Part shown: in pieces, positions 42,264 through 50,833 of the stretch
Position numbering within the stretch: the first letter of the stretch is position 1
Layout: each line of letters starts with the position of its first letter
Assembly: GCA_016708845.1 (NCBI GenBank)
Contig: JADJFB010000003.1
Span: 186,001-250,000 of the forward strand
Source of the DNA: Bacteroidota bacterium
GTDB lineage: Bacteria; Bacteroidota; Bacteroidia; B-17B0; Aurantibacillaceae
Direction: 5' to 3'
Length of the DNA stretch: 64,000 bases
Notes under the pieces: model-generated
Databases searched by the model: none
Told to the model about the DNA's origin: nothing
Seen by the model: only the letters and a program-made list of their open reading frames with translations
Program-made: the position numbers and the translations under genes

Positions 42264-44762
42264 GTGCTACAAAAACACGTTTATACCTTTATCCTATTTT
42301 TATTTGGAGTTATTTGCTTAGGGCAAACAGCTACTATTTCGGGTACCATAAAAGATGATGATGGGGTTAGTATTCCAGATGTACAAATTGCCATTTTAGA
42401 AGACGGCTCCATCAACACCAATTCTGATGCAAGCGGTAAATATACCTTAACTGTTCCTGCAAATAAAGACATTACACTTTCGGTTTATAGTATTAGCTAT
42501 AAACAAGTCAATCAAAAATTTAATTTAAAAGCTGGAGAACAAAAAAACTACAGTCCTCGCTTAGCCACCAAAAATAATTTTGAAATAGTTGATGTTGTTT
42601 ACGAAAAAAACAGAGCAGTTGAAATGCAAAGCATTAATCCTAAAAACTTTATTTACATTCCTAGTCCCAGTGGAAACCTTGAAGATATTATTAAAACACA
42701 AATTTGAGTAAGTAGCAATAACGAATTAAGTAGCGGTTACTCGGTACGTGGAGGAAATTTTGATGAGAATTTAGTATATGTAAATGATATTGAAGTGTAC
42801 CGTCCTTTTTTAGCGCGAAGTGGACAACAAGAAGGTTTAAGTTTTGCGAACCCTGATATGGTAAGTAATATTAATTTTTCGGCAGGAGGCTTTGAAGCAA
42901 AGTACGGCGATAAAATGTCATCCGTATTAGATATAACTTACAAAAAACCTTTGAAGTTTGCAGGAACGGTGAGCGGAAGTTTACTAGGAGGAAGTTTACA
43001 TTTACAAGGTGTTTCAAAAAACAGAGTCATTGCTTGGAGTTTAGGTTCTCGTTACAAATCAAATACCTATTTACTAAAAAGCATGGATACCAAAGGAGAA
43101 TATCGTCCACGCTTTTATGATGTGCAATCATTTATCACCTTTACTTTAAACGAAAAATGGAGCATTGAGTTTATAGGAAATGTAGCTAATAATCAATACT
43201 TGGTTATTCCTGCAAACCGAGAAACGACGTTTGGCACCGTGAACAATGCGGTTAAATTGAGCATCTTTTTTGATGGGCGTGAGTTAACTCAATACACTAC
43301 TATGATGGGAGGTTTATCAACCACCTTTAAGCCTAATGCCAAAACCAAATTAAAACTAATTGCATCTGCCTACAATGTTAAAGAAGAAGAAAATTATACT
43401 GTACAAGGTCAATATTTTATTGATCAATTAGAAGCAGATTTTGGTAAAGATAATTTTGGACAAGTGGCGTTTAACAGAGGGATTGGTACTTTTTTAAATA
43501 ACGGTCGTAATCGTATTGATGCAACGGTATTGAATGTAGAACACAAAGGAACACGTCTTATTGGACGCAATAGCGAATTTTTATGGGGAGCTCGTTACCA
43601 ACACGAAATTATTGAAGATAAATTAAGTGAGTGGCGTACCATTGACTCTGCTGGATATGTAGCGCCGTATAGTGCTACTGAAATTAATTTAATTGATGTT
43701 GTTAAAACCAAAATAAATTTACAAAGTAACCGTGTGCAAGGCTATATGCAATATGTATTTAGTAAACAATTAAAAGATTCTTCTGTGATAACAGCCACAG
43801 GTGGTGTACGTGCAAATTTTTGGGATTATAATAAACAAACAGTTGTATCGCCACGATTGACATTATCTTATAAACCATATTGGAAACAAGATATTTTATT
43901 TAAAGCCTCTTGGGGTTACTATTACCAACCGCCATTTTACAGAGAGATGCGTGGCTTTGATGGAAAATTAAACGCAAACATCAAAGCACAACAATCCGTA
44001 CATTATTTATTATCGGCTGATTATAATTTTAAATTATGGCGCCGACCATTTAAAGTGATTTTAGCGGGTTACTATAAAGAATTAAAAGATTTAATTCCTT
44101 ATGAAATTGATAATACACGTATTAGATATTTCGCAAAAAACAATTCGGTAGGTTACACACAAGGTGTTGATTTGCGTATTAATGGCGAATTTGTAAAAGG
44201 CATTGAATCTTGGGCCACCATTGGTTATTTAAAAACCATGGAAAACATAAGCGATGACAGAAAAGTAACTTACTTTAATGCCGCTGGCGATAGTATTATT
44301 CCAGGTTACACCTTTGATACTAAAGCAACAGATAGTATCGTTGAAAGACCAGGGTATATTCCTCGCCCTACCGACCAACGTATTACATTTGGTTTGTTTT
44401 TTCAAGACTATATTCCAAAAGTACCTTCTTGTAAAATGTATTTAAATATGCAGTTTGGTACAGGTTTACCATTTGGTCCACCTGATCATGAGCGTTGGAA
44501 ACAAGTATTTAGAATGCCTCCTTACCGAAGAGTGGACATTGGATTGGCTTATCAAATTATTAAAGAAGATAAGCCTTTACCAAAAACAAATGCGTTTCAT
44601 CACATCAAAGGTATGTTTGTTAGCTTAGAAGTTTTTAATTTATTACAAATTGACAATACAGTTTCTTACACTTGGATAACAGATGTTACCAACCGCCAAT
44701 ATGCCGTACCAAATTATTTAACGCGTAGAACGTTGAATTTAAAGTTACAGGTAAAGTTTTAA
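42264..44762 (+). CDS. TonB-dependent outer membrane receptor with an in-frame TGA
   Basis: About 830 residues: signal peptide (MLQKHVYTFILFLFGVICLG), CarboxypepD_reg domain (SGTIKDDDGVSIPDVQIAIL), plug domain (SGYSVRGGNFDENLVYVNDI, SAGGFEAKYGDKMSSVLDIT) and beta-barrel ending in a C-terminal aromatic residue (LKLQVKF). Frame is kept throughout, but a TGA at 42705-42707 stops translation in the plug between IIKTQI and VSSNNELSS, where related receptors commonly read TLPG. No SusD partner is adjacent. The start is GTG. Ligand unknown. Confidence 0.82.
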
Positions 44763-44784
44763 GAATAGATTATTTCTTGAAATT

Positions 44785-44821
44785 AAAAATCCCTCCCGAA
44801 ATTTTTCGAGAGGGATTTTTT
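44785..44821 (+). terminator. Terminator of the TonB-receptor gene
   Basis: Stem AAAAATCCCTC...GAGGGATTTTT with an inner CGAA/TTCG pairing, then a T run. It lies just after the receptor stop. Confidence 0.75.
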
Positions 44822-44837
44822 ATTTTTCACTTCGAGC

Positions 44838-44862
44838 TGTCACCCTGAGCGGAGTCGAAGGG
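44838..44862. repeat. Dispersed element TGTCACCCTGAGCGGAGTCG..., copy 1
   Basis: 25 bases, one mismatch to the copy at 45796-45820. Its reverse complement carries CTTCGAC-n5-TCAG, shared with 22090-22110. Confidence 0.55.
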
Positions 44863-44888
44863 GAAGTCGAGAAGCGAAAATTTAAACA

Positions 44889-45584
44889 CTACGACTTTTT
44901 AACTACTACACCTACTACCGAACTCATTAAGCCAACAGGATCGTTACCAATCACGTATCTAGCTTTATAGTCCCATTCGGCAAGTACAGTACTCGCAGGT
45001 AAACTTACTACATCAATGTAATCAAGTTTCAATAATCTGCCAATCAATACAAACCCTAAACCATCTTTTCTATCTACATAAAGGTCAATAGCATCAGCAT
45101 AACCTTTGCTGCATTTGATGTGTGGTCTATCAGCATCCAAGCTCACGCGTAAATCGGGTTGCATGGTGGCAATGTCGATAGTTTGTGTTGGGGCAATAAT
45201 ACCTAAGTCGTTACCCATAGCCTCGGTATAGTTTGTACTAGCCTTTATACGCTTTACCAATTTACTAATTCTATCAAACACACCCTCGGGAACCGAAGCA
45301 GGAGCTGTACCTAATATTGGCGCACTAGGTATAGCACCTAAATGCTGTTGCCCCACGGCACGTTTTAATAGATTTTTGTAAGAGGTAATATTATTTACCG
45401 TTTGTTTGTAAGCCTCCAACATATTAATGATGTAAACATACATGGCGGTATCTTTTTGTATTGCCGTTACCTCGGCAGCTGTAATGCCAACTAAAGTAGC
45501 ATAGGTATTAATTTTGGTTGAAAAGTTATTCAACCATACCCTCTCACTATCTGACGAAGGAATGTAACTTATATTTAAAGACAT
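44889..45584 (-). CDS. Conserved hypothetical protein with Fn3-like C-terminus
   Basis: 231 residues starting at ATG 45584 (MSLNISYIPSSDSERVWLNN). The N-terminal half is helical; a central Pro/Ala-rich hinge (ILGTAPASVPEGVFDRI) leads to KRIKASTNYTEAMGNDLGII, then a beta-rich C-terminal half (IKCSKGYADAIDLYVDRKDG, LAEWDYKARYVIGNDPVGL) like a fibronectin-III module. From memory, proteins with this layout (SDxxxxxWLxNF...NYTEAxGxDLGII...WxYxAxYxxGD) are widespread in Bacteroidota, with unknown function. No signal peptide. It has isolated status at the edge of the accessory island. Confidence 0.65.
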   Translation of the reverse strand: MSLNISYIPSSDSERVWLNNFSTKINTYATLVGITAAEVTAIQKDTAMYVYIINMLEAYKQTVNNITSYKNLLKRAVGQQHLGAIPSAPILGTAPASVPEGVFDRISKLVKRIKASTNYTEAMGNDLGIIAPTQTIDIATMQPDLRVSLDADRPHIKCSKGYADAIDLYVDRKDGLGFVLIGRLLKLDYIDVVSLPASTVLAEWDYKARYVIGNDPVGLMSSVVGVVVKKS

Positions 45585-45795
45585 AATCAATTTATTGTTT
45601 TTGTATTTGCCTTTCTCTATAATGATAGAGTTGTATAAAGACAAATTAGTTTTACTTTATTTTCAAAAACATTCTTTCGTTTCGTGAAAACGTTTTTGTT
45701 TAAAAAACTCGCTTACATATTTCGCATTGCTACTATCTGCAAGTATTTCATTTTCTGCTTTGGTGGATTCATATTTTATCTCCTTTCTTTTTTGT

Positions 45796-45820
45796 TGTCA
45801 CCCTGAGCGTAGTCGAAGGG
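45796..45820. repeat. Dispersed element TGTCACCCTGAGCGTAGTCG..., copy 2
   Basis: Differs from the copy at 44838-44862 by one base. Confidence 0.55.
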
Positions 45821-45999
45821 CTCCTTGCCATAGGCATTTCAAGCCTTGTGCCAAAACACAATTTTAACATACACTAAAAAAATGTTAAGTAGCTGTTTTA
45901 TATACAACTGGTTGTAACCTTAAAATAACTGGTTATTTTTATTTAGTATTTGGCTAAATATTTTCTTATAAAAAAGCGTAGCCAATATATAATTTAACA

Positions 46000-46440
46000 T
46001 CTACAAGTGCTGCTTAAGCACATATTAATAGTATTTAAGCAAAATATCCTCCCCCTTACTCTAGCATAGTAGATTAATATTAATGATTTACCGTGGCTTA
46101 ATTATTTAGTAAATTTAAGTTAGCAAGTACAACTATTGCTTACTGCTATCTCTAAACAACTTACGCAAAACCTATCCATGCTTAAGCATGCCCTAAATTT
46201 TATTAAGCAAAATTGGCTACTGCTTACTACGCAAACAACATGGCTTAAGCAAAACTCATACATGCTTAAGCATGCCTTAAATTTGAGCCTATAAAAATGG
46301 TTGATGCTTATTAAGCAAACAACATGGCTTAAGCAAAACTCATACATGCTTAAGCAGCAACCAAGATAAACTAAGCACAAATCACTCATGCATAAGCAAA
46401 ACTCATCCATGCTAAAGCAAGAGCCAAATTAGAGTAAGCA
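46000..46440. repeat. TTAAGCA-word array with 84-bp tandem repeat
   Basis: TTAAGCA occurs about nine times, with several variants (TAAGCA, AAAGCA, TACGCA). A 42-base segment starting GCAAACAACATGGCTTAAGC and ending CATGCTTAAGCA is identical at 46231-46272 and 46315-46356 (period 84). A degraded third unit is at about 46155-46200, and partial units run to 46435. It is directly upstream of the left inverted repeat of the Rhs island. Confidence 0.7.
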
Positions 46441-46562
46441 AAAATAACTGTAACTCGTTGACCCATTAAAAAAACTAAAGCCACGAGCGGCTTGAACTAA
46501 GCTGTTAGAAAAAGAGCTTACAATTGTTACCTAATTATGCAAAAAAATACTATTTTTGAGTA

Positions 46563-46639
46563 ACAAAAAGTTCTTTGAAAAGCCTTACTGTAGTAAGGAT
46601 GCATTAAGATTGCCGTTAGAGTACATTTGGTAGCCCAAC
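46563..46639 (+). repeat. Inverted repeat, left copy (IR-L) of the Rhs cassette island
   Basis: Nearly identical to the reverse complement of 50686-50761; differences are two A-run lengths and one base (GCATTAAG against GCATTTAG). It contains the hairpin CCTTAC-TGTA-GTAAGG and an in-frame TAG (46617-46619) that closes the Rhs core frame. Homology continues at lower identity into the Rhs core. Confidence 0.85.
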
Positions 46640-47588
46640 CCCTAACAGGCATTACACCAACTCAACCGCCTATAGATACGGGTTTAATGGAAAAGAAATG
46701 GATGATGAAACTGAAACTCAGGATTATGGTATGCGAATCTATAATCCAGCATTGGGGAGATTTTTATCAATTGATCCACTGTCTTATAAATATCCATATA
46801 AAACACCTTATGATTTTGCGGAAAACTCTCCCATAAATAGTATTGATTTAATTGGCTTACAGAAAAACATTGCCACAGACCCATTAAATCCTGATTTAGT
46901 GATTGATATGAGTACTTCAGAATCAATTACTTTGTCGCTTGAAAACCATATGATTTCCGCTACAAAAAAGAATTGGACGGACATACAACCTGTAATTAAA
47001 AGTACCGTTGGTCACGATCAATATATTAAGCAATCAGGTAAAACTTATGAATGTAAGGATGCTGCTGATTTAACGTTGCAAAATAATGGATATATGAATC
47101 GAGGCTACGAGAGAACAAAAAACCAGCGTAAGGGAACAATTCAAACTTATAGTAAAAGTGAATATAGCATTAAGGTAATGTCATATTCAAAGGCACTAGC
47201 TATTAATTTAATTAATAGGTCATTAGAAAGTAATAAACCCGTCATGGTAGGATTAATTATTGGAGGCGAAGCAGGTTCACCTGCTGATGGAAATGCGGAT
47301 CAAACATCCAATCACTATGTTGTCATAGTGGGTCGTATAAAAATTGATAACAAATACTATTTCAGATATTATGATAATGCAAGTTCTAATAATAATCTTA
47401 ATATGAGTACCGATAATTTGATTGAAATGGAAACTCTCACTCAGTACCGGAAAAATCCACTTATGGCTGATGATATACCTCTTACAAAAATATTGGTAAC
47501 TCAAGTAAGAGAATCTTTCAAATTTAAGAAATCGGTTATACAACCAAAACCAACTTCAACAACTACAACAAATGGCACAGTACAATAA
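46620..47588 (+). CDS. Orphan Rhs-core/C-terminal toxin cassette 1 (candidate Cys peptidase or amidase)
   Basis: Carries only the RHS repeat-associated core (YRYGFNGKE, then DYGMRIYNPALGRFLSIDPL and a PxxxIDLxGL-like SPINSIDLIGL) followed by a variable C-terminal domain, as in polymorphic toxins. The frame is closed by TAG at 46617-46619; the first ATG (46698) lies inside the core, so independent expression is doubtful. In the C-terminal domain, numbering from that ATG, Cys119 (TYECKDAADL), His206 (TSNHYVVIVG) and Asp226 (YYDNAS) have the order of a papain-like Cys-His-Asp site. PVMVGLII with a Gly-rich stretch precedes the His. Toxin activity is inference. Confidence 0.65.
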   Translation, partial: STFGSPTPNRHYTNSTAYRYGFNGKEMDDETETQDYGMRIYNPALGRFLSIDPLSYKYPYKTPYDFAENSPINSIDLIGLQKNIATDPLNPDLVIDMSTSESITLSLENHMISATKKNWTDIQPVIKSTVGHDQYIKQSGKTYECKDAADLTLQNNGYMNRGYERTKNQRKGTIQTYSKSEYSIKVMSYSKALAINLINRSLESNKPVMVGLIIGGEAGSPADGNADQTSNHYVVIVGRIKIDNKYYFRYYDNASSNNNLNMSTDNLIEMETLTQYRKNPLMADDIPLTKILVTQVRESFKFKKSVIQPKPTSTTTTNGTVQ

Positions 47589-47595
47589 TACTTTT

Positions 47596-48186
47596 ATGAA
47601 AACCAGCTTACTTATTTTGGCTTTTTATTTATTTAATTGTGGTAGTTCTATAACTCACAATAGCGAAGGCGAAATACGCGAAAATAATAAGCATGAAATT
47701 CAATATAATTTTCAAGAGCCTGATCCTGTAACAGTCAATTCTGATGACACCTTATCTTTTAATTATTTGGTAAATTATTTGCGAGCAAATGACGGGCTTA
47801 AAGATGTATCTTATAGAGCTGCTAACACCGCGTTTGATTACATATTTAAAAACAGTACTAGAATTAGTGGTGTAAGTATTAGAAAAGACACATTACAAAA
47901 GCTGTATTTAAGCCATCTACACTCTTATGAAGAGGGAAATGTTTTTGACTATTGGATTCTTCGCAACGAAATAAACGTTATTAACATCCTAAAAATACTT
48001 ACTAATAAAAAGCATCCTGAACGAGTATATGAAGAAGTTAATAGATTAGTAATAGATAGCATAGCGAGAGGAATAATAAAATACAATGAAATAGATGAGT
48101 CAAAACCATTTGATAATTATTGGGATGCGCAATTTAAATCAAAATCAAAGTATATAATCAAAAATAACATTTTTGTAAAAAATTAA
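47596..48186 (+). CDS. Putative immunity lipoprotein for cassette 1
   Basis: 196 residues starting at ATG 47596, seven bases after the toxin-like gene stops. The N-terminus is a lipoprotein signal (MKTSLLILAFYLFNC, Cys15). The mature protein is soluble, charged and mostly helical, with no known motif. Gene order (toxin then small gene) and the export signal suggest an immunity protein guarding the periplasm, consistent with an envelope-acting hydrolase. This pairing is inferred from position only. Confidence 0.5.
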   Translation: MKTSLLILAFYLFNCGSSITHNSEGEIRENNKHEIQYNFQEPDPVTVNSDDTLSFNYLVNYLRANDGLKDVSYRAANTAFDYIFKNSTRISGVSIRKDTLQKLYLSHLHSYEEGNVFDYWILRNEINVINILKILTNKKHPERVYEEVNRLVIDSIARGIIKYNEIDESKPFDNYWDAQFKSKSKYIIKNNIFVKN

Positions 48187-48537
48187 GTAAGTCTGAAAAT
48201 CTATCAGCTCAATGTGTAATAACTGTGCTTTTTTTAGCCTAGTTTTTATAATATAAATTACTTATTCTCATTCTGGCAGTAAAAAAATAAAGGCGAGTTA
48301 TTTGACTATCCGTGATATTTTTTTAGGTTAAACACCGATTTCCAAACCACTCAAAGAAAGTATAAAATTAATCGCAATTAAAAACAAAAAACTACGATAC
48401 AACGTAGTTTTTCATTCAGAATAACCAATCCTTATTTTGTAGCTTTCATAAAGGATTAAAGAAAGATAAGATTAACTTCACCATAATACCCAATGTATTA
48501 ATATGTTTAAAGAAATATACTTATTTCAAAAACAAAA
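48187..48537. other. Spacer between the two convergent cassettes
   Basis: About 350 AT-rich bases with no supported gene. A bidirectional terminator lies at 48387-48412. Confidence 0.6.
48387..48412. terminator. Bidirectional terminator between the two cassettes
   Basis: 10-bp stem AAAAACTACG / CGTAGTTTTT with loop ATACAA, between the convergent immunity-like genes. Confidence 0.75.
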
Positions 48538-49679
48538 TTAATATTTATGAAGCTTTAATACTGTATAATCAAATCCTTTAGACTCAATTTTCTTCTTAAG
48601 AACTATAAAATCTGATTTGGTATTATTATTAAATACAAAACAGGCATCAGTAATATGCTCAAGAGTATATTTTTTTTTAATAAATTTAGTTTTAATATTA
48701 GTGTAATTAAAAGTATAATATGAAAATAAGCCATTTTCAATTAAGAATAAATTAGCATTATTACCATCAATTACATAATCAAGCTTATAACTACCTCGTT
48801 TTACAGTTGCGATATTATAAGTATACCTTAATCCCTTATTTTTTGATTTAACAATGTTTAATTTTAAATCAAATTATTACCTTGTATATTATTCAAATAA
48901 AAAAATAAATCTTTATAAATTCTTAAATTATAATTAATTTCATTAGAGCTTATGGGAATAAGTTTTCTAATCAATAGGCTATCATCTAAAATACAAACTC
49001 TTAACGAATTGTTTGGCTGTAAATCAGATTCTTTTATTACTTCTTTTGGAGAATTTGTTTTAGTTTTTTCATTATCTAAATTTAAAAAATAATAGGTCGA
49101 ATCATTAATTAAATTTAATTTAAAATCATATAAACCTATTGATGAACCACCTTTATTGGGTGCCTTTGAATACTTCTTAGAAAAAATCATTTCTCCAGTT
49201 TCTGTATTTAATTCTCCTATACCTAATAAAAAATTAGGATTTTTCTCTGAGAATGAAAATAATAACCTATTTTTTTTAAGTAACAACCCTCCTGGGAACA
49301 TTGGAAAATCTTTTTCCCATATAGTTTCCAAACTATTATTTAAAGAAATAATTTTAGACGAGCTTTTTAAAAAGTTAATACTATTATATTCAAATAATAT
49401 GAAAATATTAGAATCAACAACTAAATCAATAATTTTAATATTGGTATTGTATTTTATAACTCTATTTCTTAATAAATTTGAGGTGCTATCCAATACATAT
49501 ATTGCTAAATAGTTATTTGGGATTTTACTAAAGAATCTACCTCTAAATTATTTATTTTCCCAACTATAACAATCTCATGTTTATTATTTGATTTTGCAAT
49601 GAAATAATCATCCAACTTCAAATCTTTTCCATGAATTTTGACAAATCCAAAAACAAAAAAAAGTAACGCTATTTTCTAT
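48538..49679 (-). CDS. Putative immunity protein for cassette 2 (exported, frameshifted)
   Basis: About 375 residues after repair. It begins directly at the toxin-2 stop with KIALLFFVFGFVKIHGK (signal peptide); the printed TAG-AAA probably reflects an original ATGA overlap. The rest is beta-rich with repeated short strands (IFILFEYNSINFL, LLLKKNRLLFSFS, IGELNTETGEMIFSKKY), like a propeller. Breaks lie near 49525 and 48870; the C-terminus ends KGFDYTVLKLHKY. No family recognised. The immunity role is inferred from its position after a Rhs C-terminal cassette. Confidence 0.5.
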
Positions 49680-50706
49680 TTAGTAAATTCTCCATCGCTT
49701 GCGGCATTATGTACTTTTTGAACTCTTGTCCCTATCGGCATAACTTGAGATGTTCTATTTGCAGGAACATTTGGATATAACGAAGGTACTCTTTCTTTCC
49801 AAATTTGCAATTTATCTCTTAAAATAAAACCATGATTGTATCTCGAACCTACAATAGTAGATAATCTCGCAGCGTCTGCAACAACTATTTTTGTTTGTCC
49901 ACCTGTAACTAATGATGTTCCAAATGCAGTCATTGTTACACTACCACCAAAATTAGTAGGGTTTACAACAGTTGTTGACGACGAAACATTATTACCATTT
50001 GTAGTTGAATTATGATTTATGTTTCCTAATGACATAGCTTCAACAGGACTGCCCGTCAATCCGTTCAATGAAAGCTGCACATTAATTTCATTTCCAGGAC
50101 TTACTTCATAAGTAGTATTAATAGGCGTATTCAAGGGGAAGTTTGAAGAACCAATATTTGAAAAAATCGAACTTACCGCAACAGAACCAAATAGGTTCAA
50201 TTCGGAATTAGGGTCAGATATTTGATATTCTATCATCTTATAGAAGTGATTTGTAATTTGCTTACCCATTTCTTGTGGAGTTCCGCTCAATGTTGCTAAA
50301 TCTAATGGCTGTATAGACGATGAATTTGGTTGGTCTGGGCGAACTGTGTAGTGCCTCCAGTTGGGTTTTTATCAGTTGTAGTAATTACAGAACCGTTTGC
50401 CTGGAGAATTTGGTCATCGGTTTTTCCATTTGCATTTGGTTTATCACCTTCCATTCCGTCTATATCAATATACATTATCGGTCTATTTGACGCAAACTGA
50501 TATGGTGTTAACATTGGATAATTTCGTGCTAAAGGGTCAATGCTCAAGAACCGTCCTAAGGCTGGATTATAGATACGCATGCCGTAGTCTTGTGTACCTT
50601 CACCTGTTCCAACAACCTCATTATCATTCTCTTTCCCGTTAAACCCGTATCTATAGTTAGTAGAATTAGAGTAATGTCTATTAGGAGTTGGGCTACCAAA
50701 TGTACT
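49676..50706 (-). CDS. Orphan Rhs-core/C-terminal toxin-like cassette 2 (one frameshift)
   Basis: Reads leftward from the right inverted repeat. The Rhs core is again clear (RHYSNSTNYRYGFNGKE, then DYGMRIYNPALGRFLSIDPL and IMYIDIDGMEG). After an indel near 50325 (one A missing) it continues into a Ser/Thr/Asn-rich region and an unrecognised C-terminal segment (RYNHGFILRDKLQIWKERVP, VQKVHNAASDGEF). The in-frame TAG at 50707-50709 inside the repeat closes the frame; the first ATG (50580) is inside the core. The C-terminal domain is unrelated to that of cassette 1, as expected for polymorphic toxin modules. Confidence 0.6.
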
Positions 50707-50761
50707 CTAACGGCAATCTAAATGCATCCTTACTACAGTAAGGCTTTCAAAGAACTTTTGT
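50686..50761 (-). repeat. Inverted repeat, right copy (IR-R) of the Rhs cassette island
   Basis: Reverse-complement match to 46563-46639, including the CCTTAC-TGTA-GTAAGG hairpin and the TAG that closes the Rhs core frame. It lies 30 bases beyond the recombinase terminator. Confidence 0.85.
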
Positions 50762-50790
50762 ATGATAAAATAATACATTTTACATAATAA

Positions 50791-50826
50791 AGTAAAAAGC
50801 TTCTAACAAATGAGAAGCTTTTTACT
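50791..50826 (-). terminator. Terminator of the tyrosine recombinase gene
   Basis: Perfect 14-bp stem AGTAAAAAGCTTCT / AGAAGCTTTTTACT with an 8-base loop; T-rich on the minus strand. It isolates the recombinase transcript from cassette 2. Confidence 0.85.
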
Positions 50827-50833
50827 ATTATTT

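Larger units (their letters stand above)
45585..46562. other. Gene-poor spacer of about 1 kb before the Rhs cassettes
   Basis: No convincing gene. It holds one CTTCGAC-type dispersed element (45796-45820), an AT-rich stretch to about 46000, and a TTAAGCA-rich array (46000-46440) with an 84-bp tandem repeat. A minus-strand open frame across the array (46120-46410) is a Cys-rich translation of the repeats and is not believed. Confidence 0.6.

Noticed and set aside
42705..42707. UGA recoded as glycine
   Set aside because: TGA ends several intact genes here (for example at 3434-3436 and 58796-58798), so a changed code is not supported.
46231..46356. CRISPR array
   Set aside because: Only two exact 42-bp units at period 84, the intervening DNA is itself related and rich in the same words, and no cas genes are nearby.
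46120..46410. Cys-rich minus-strand open frame of 96 codons
   Set aside because: It is a translation of the 84-bp tandem repeat (28 codons), with no plausible fold, and its frame stays open only because the period is a multiple of three.
46563..46639. Integron attC site
   Set aside because: GTTAGAG in the repeat resembles a core site but fails the final pyrimidine, and no paired R/L boxes or IntI-type insert are present in the recombinase.
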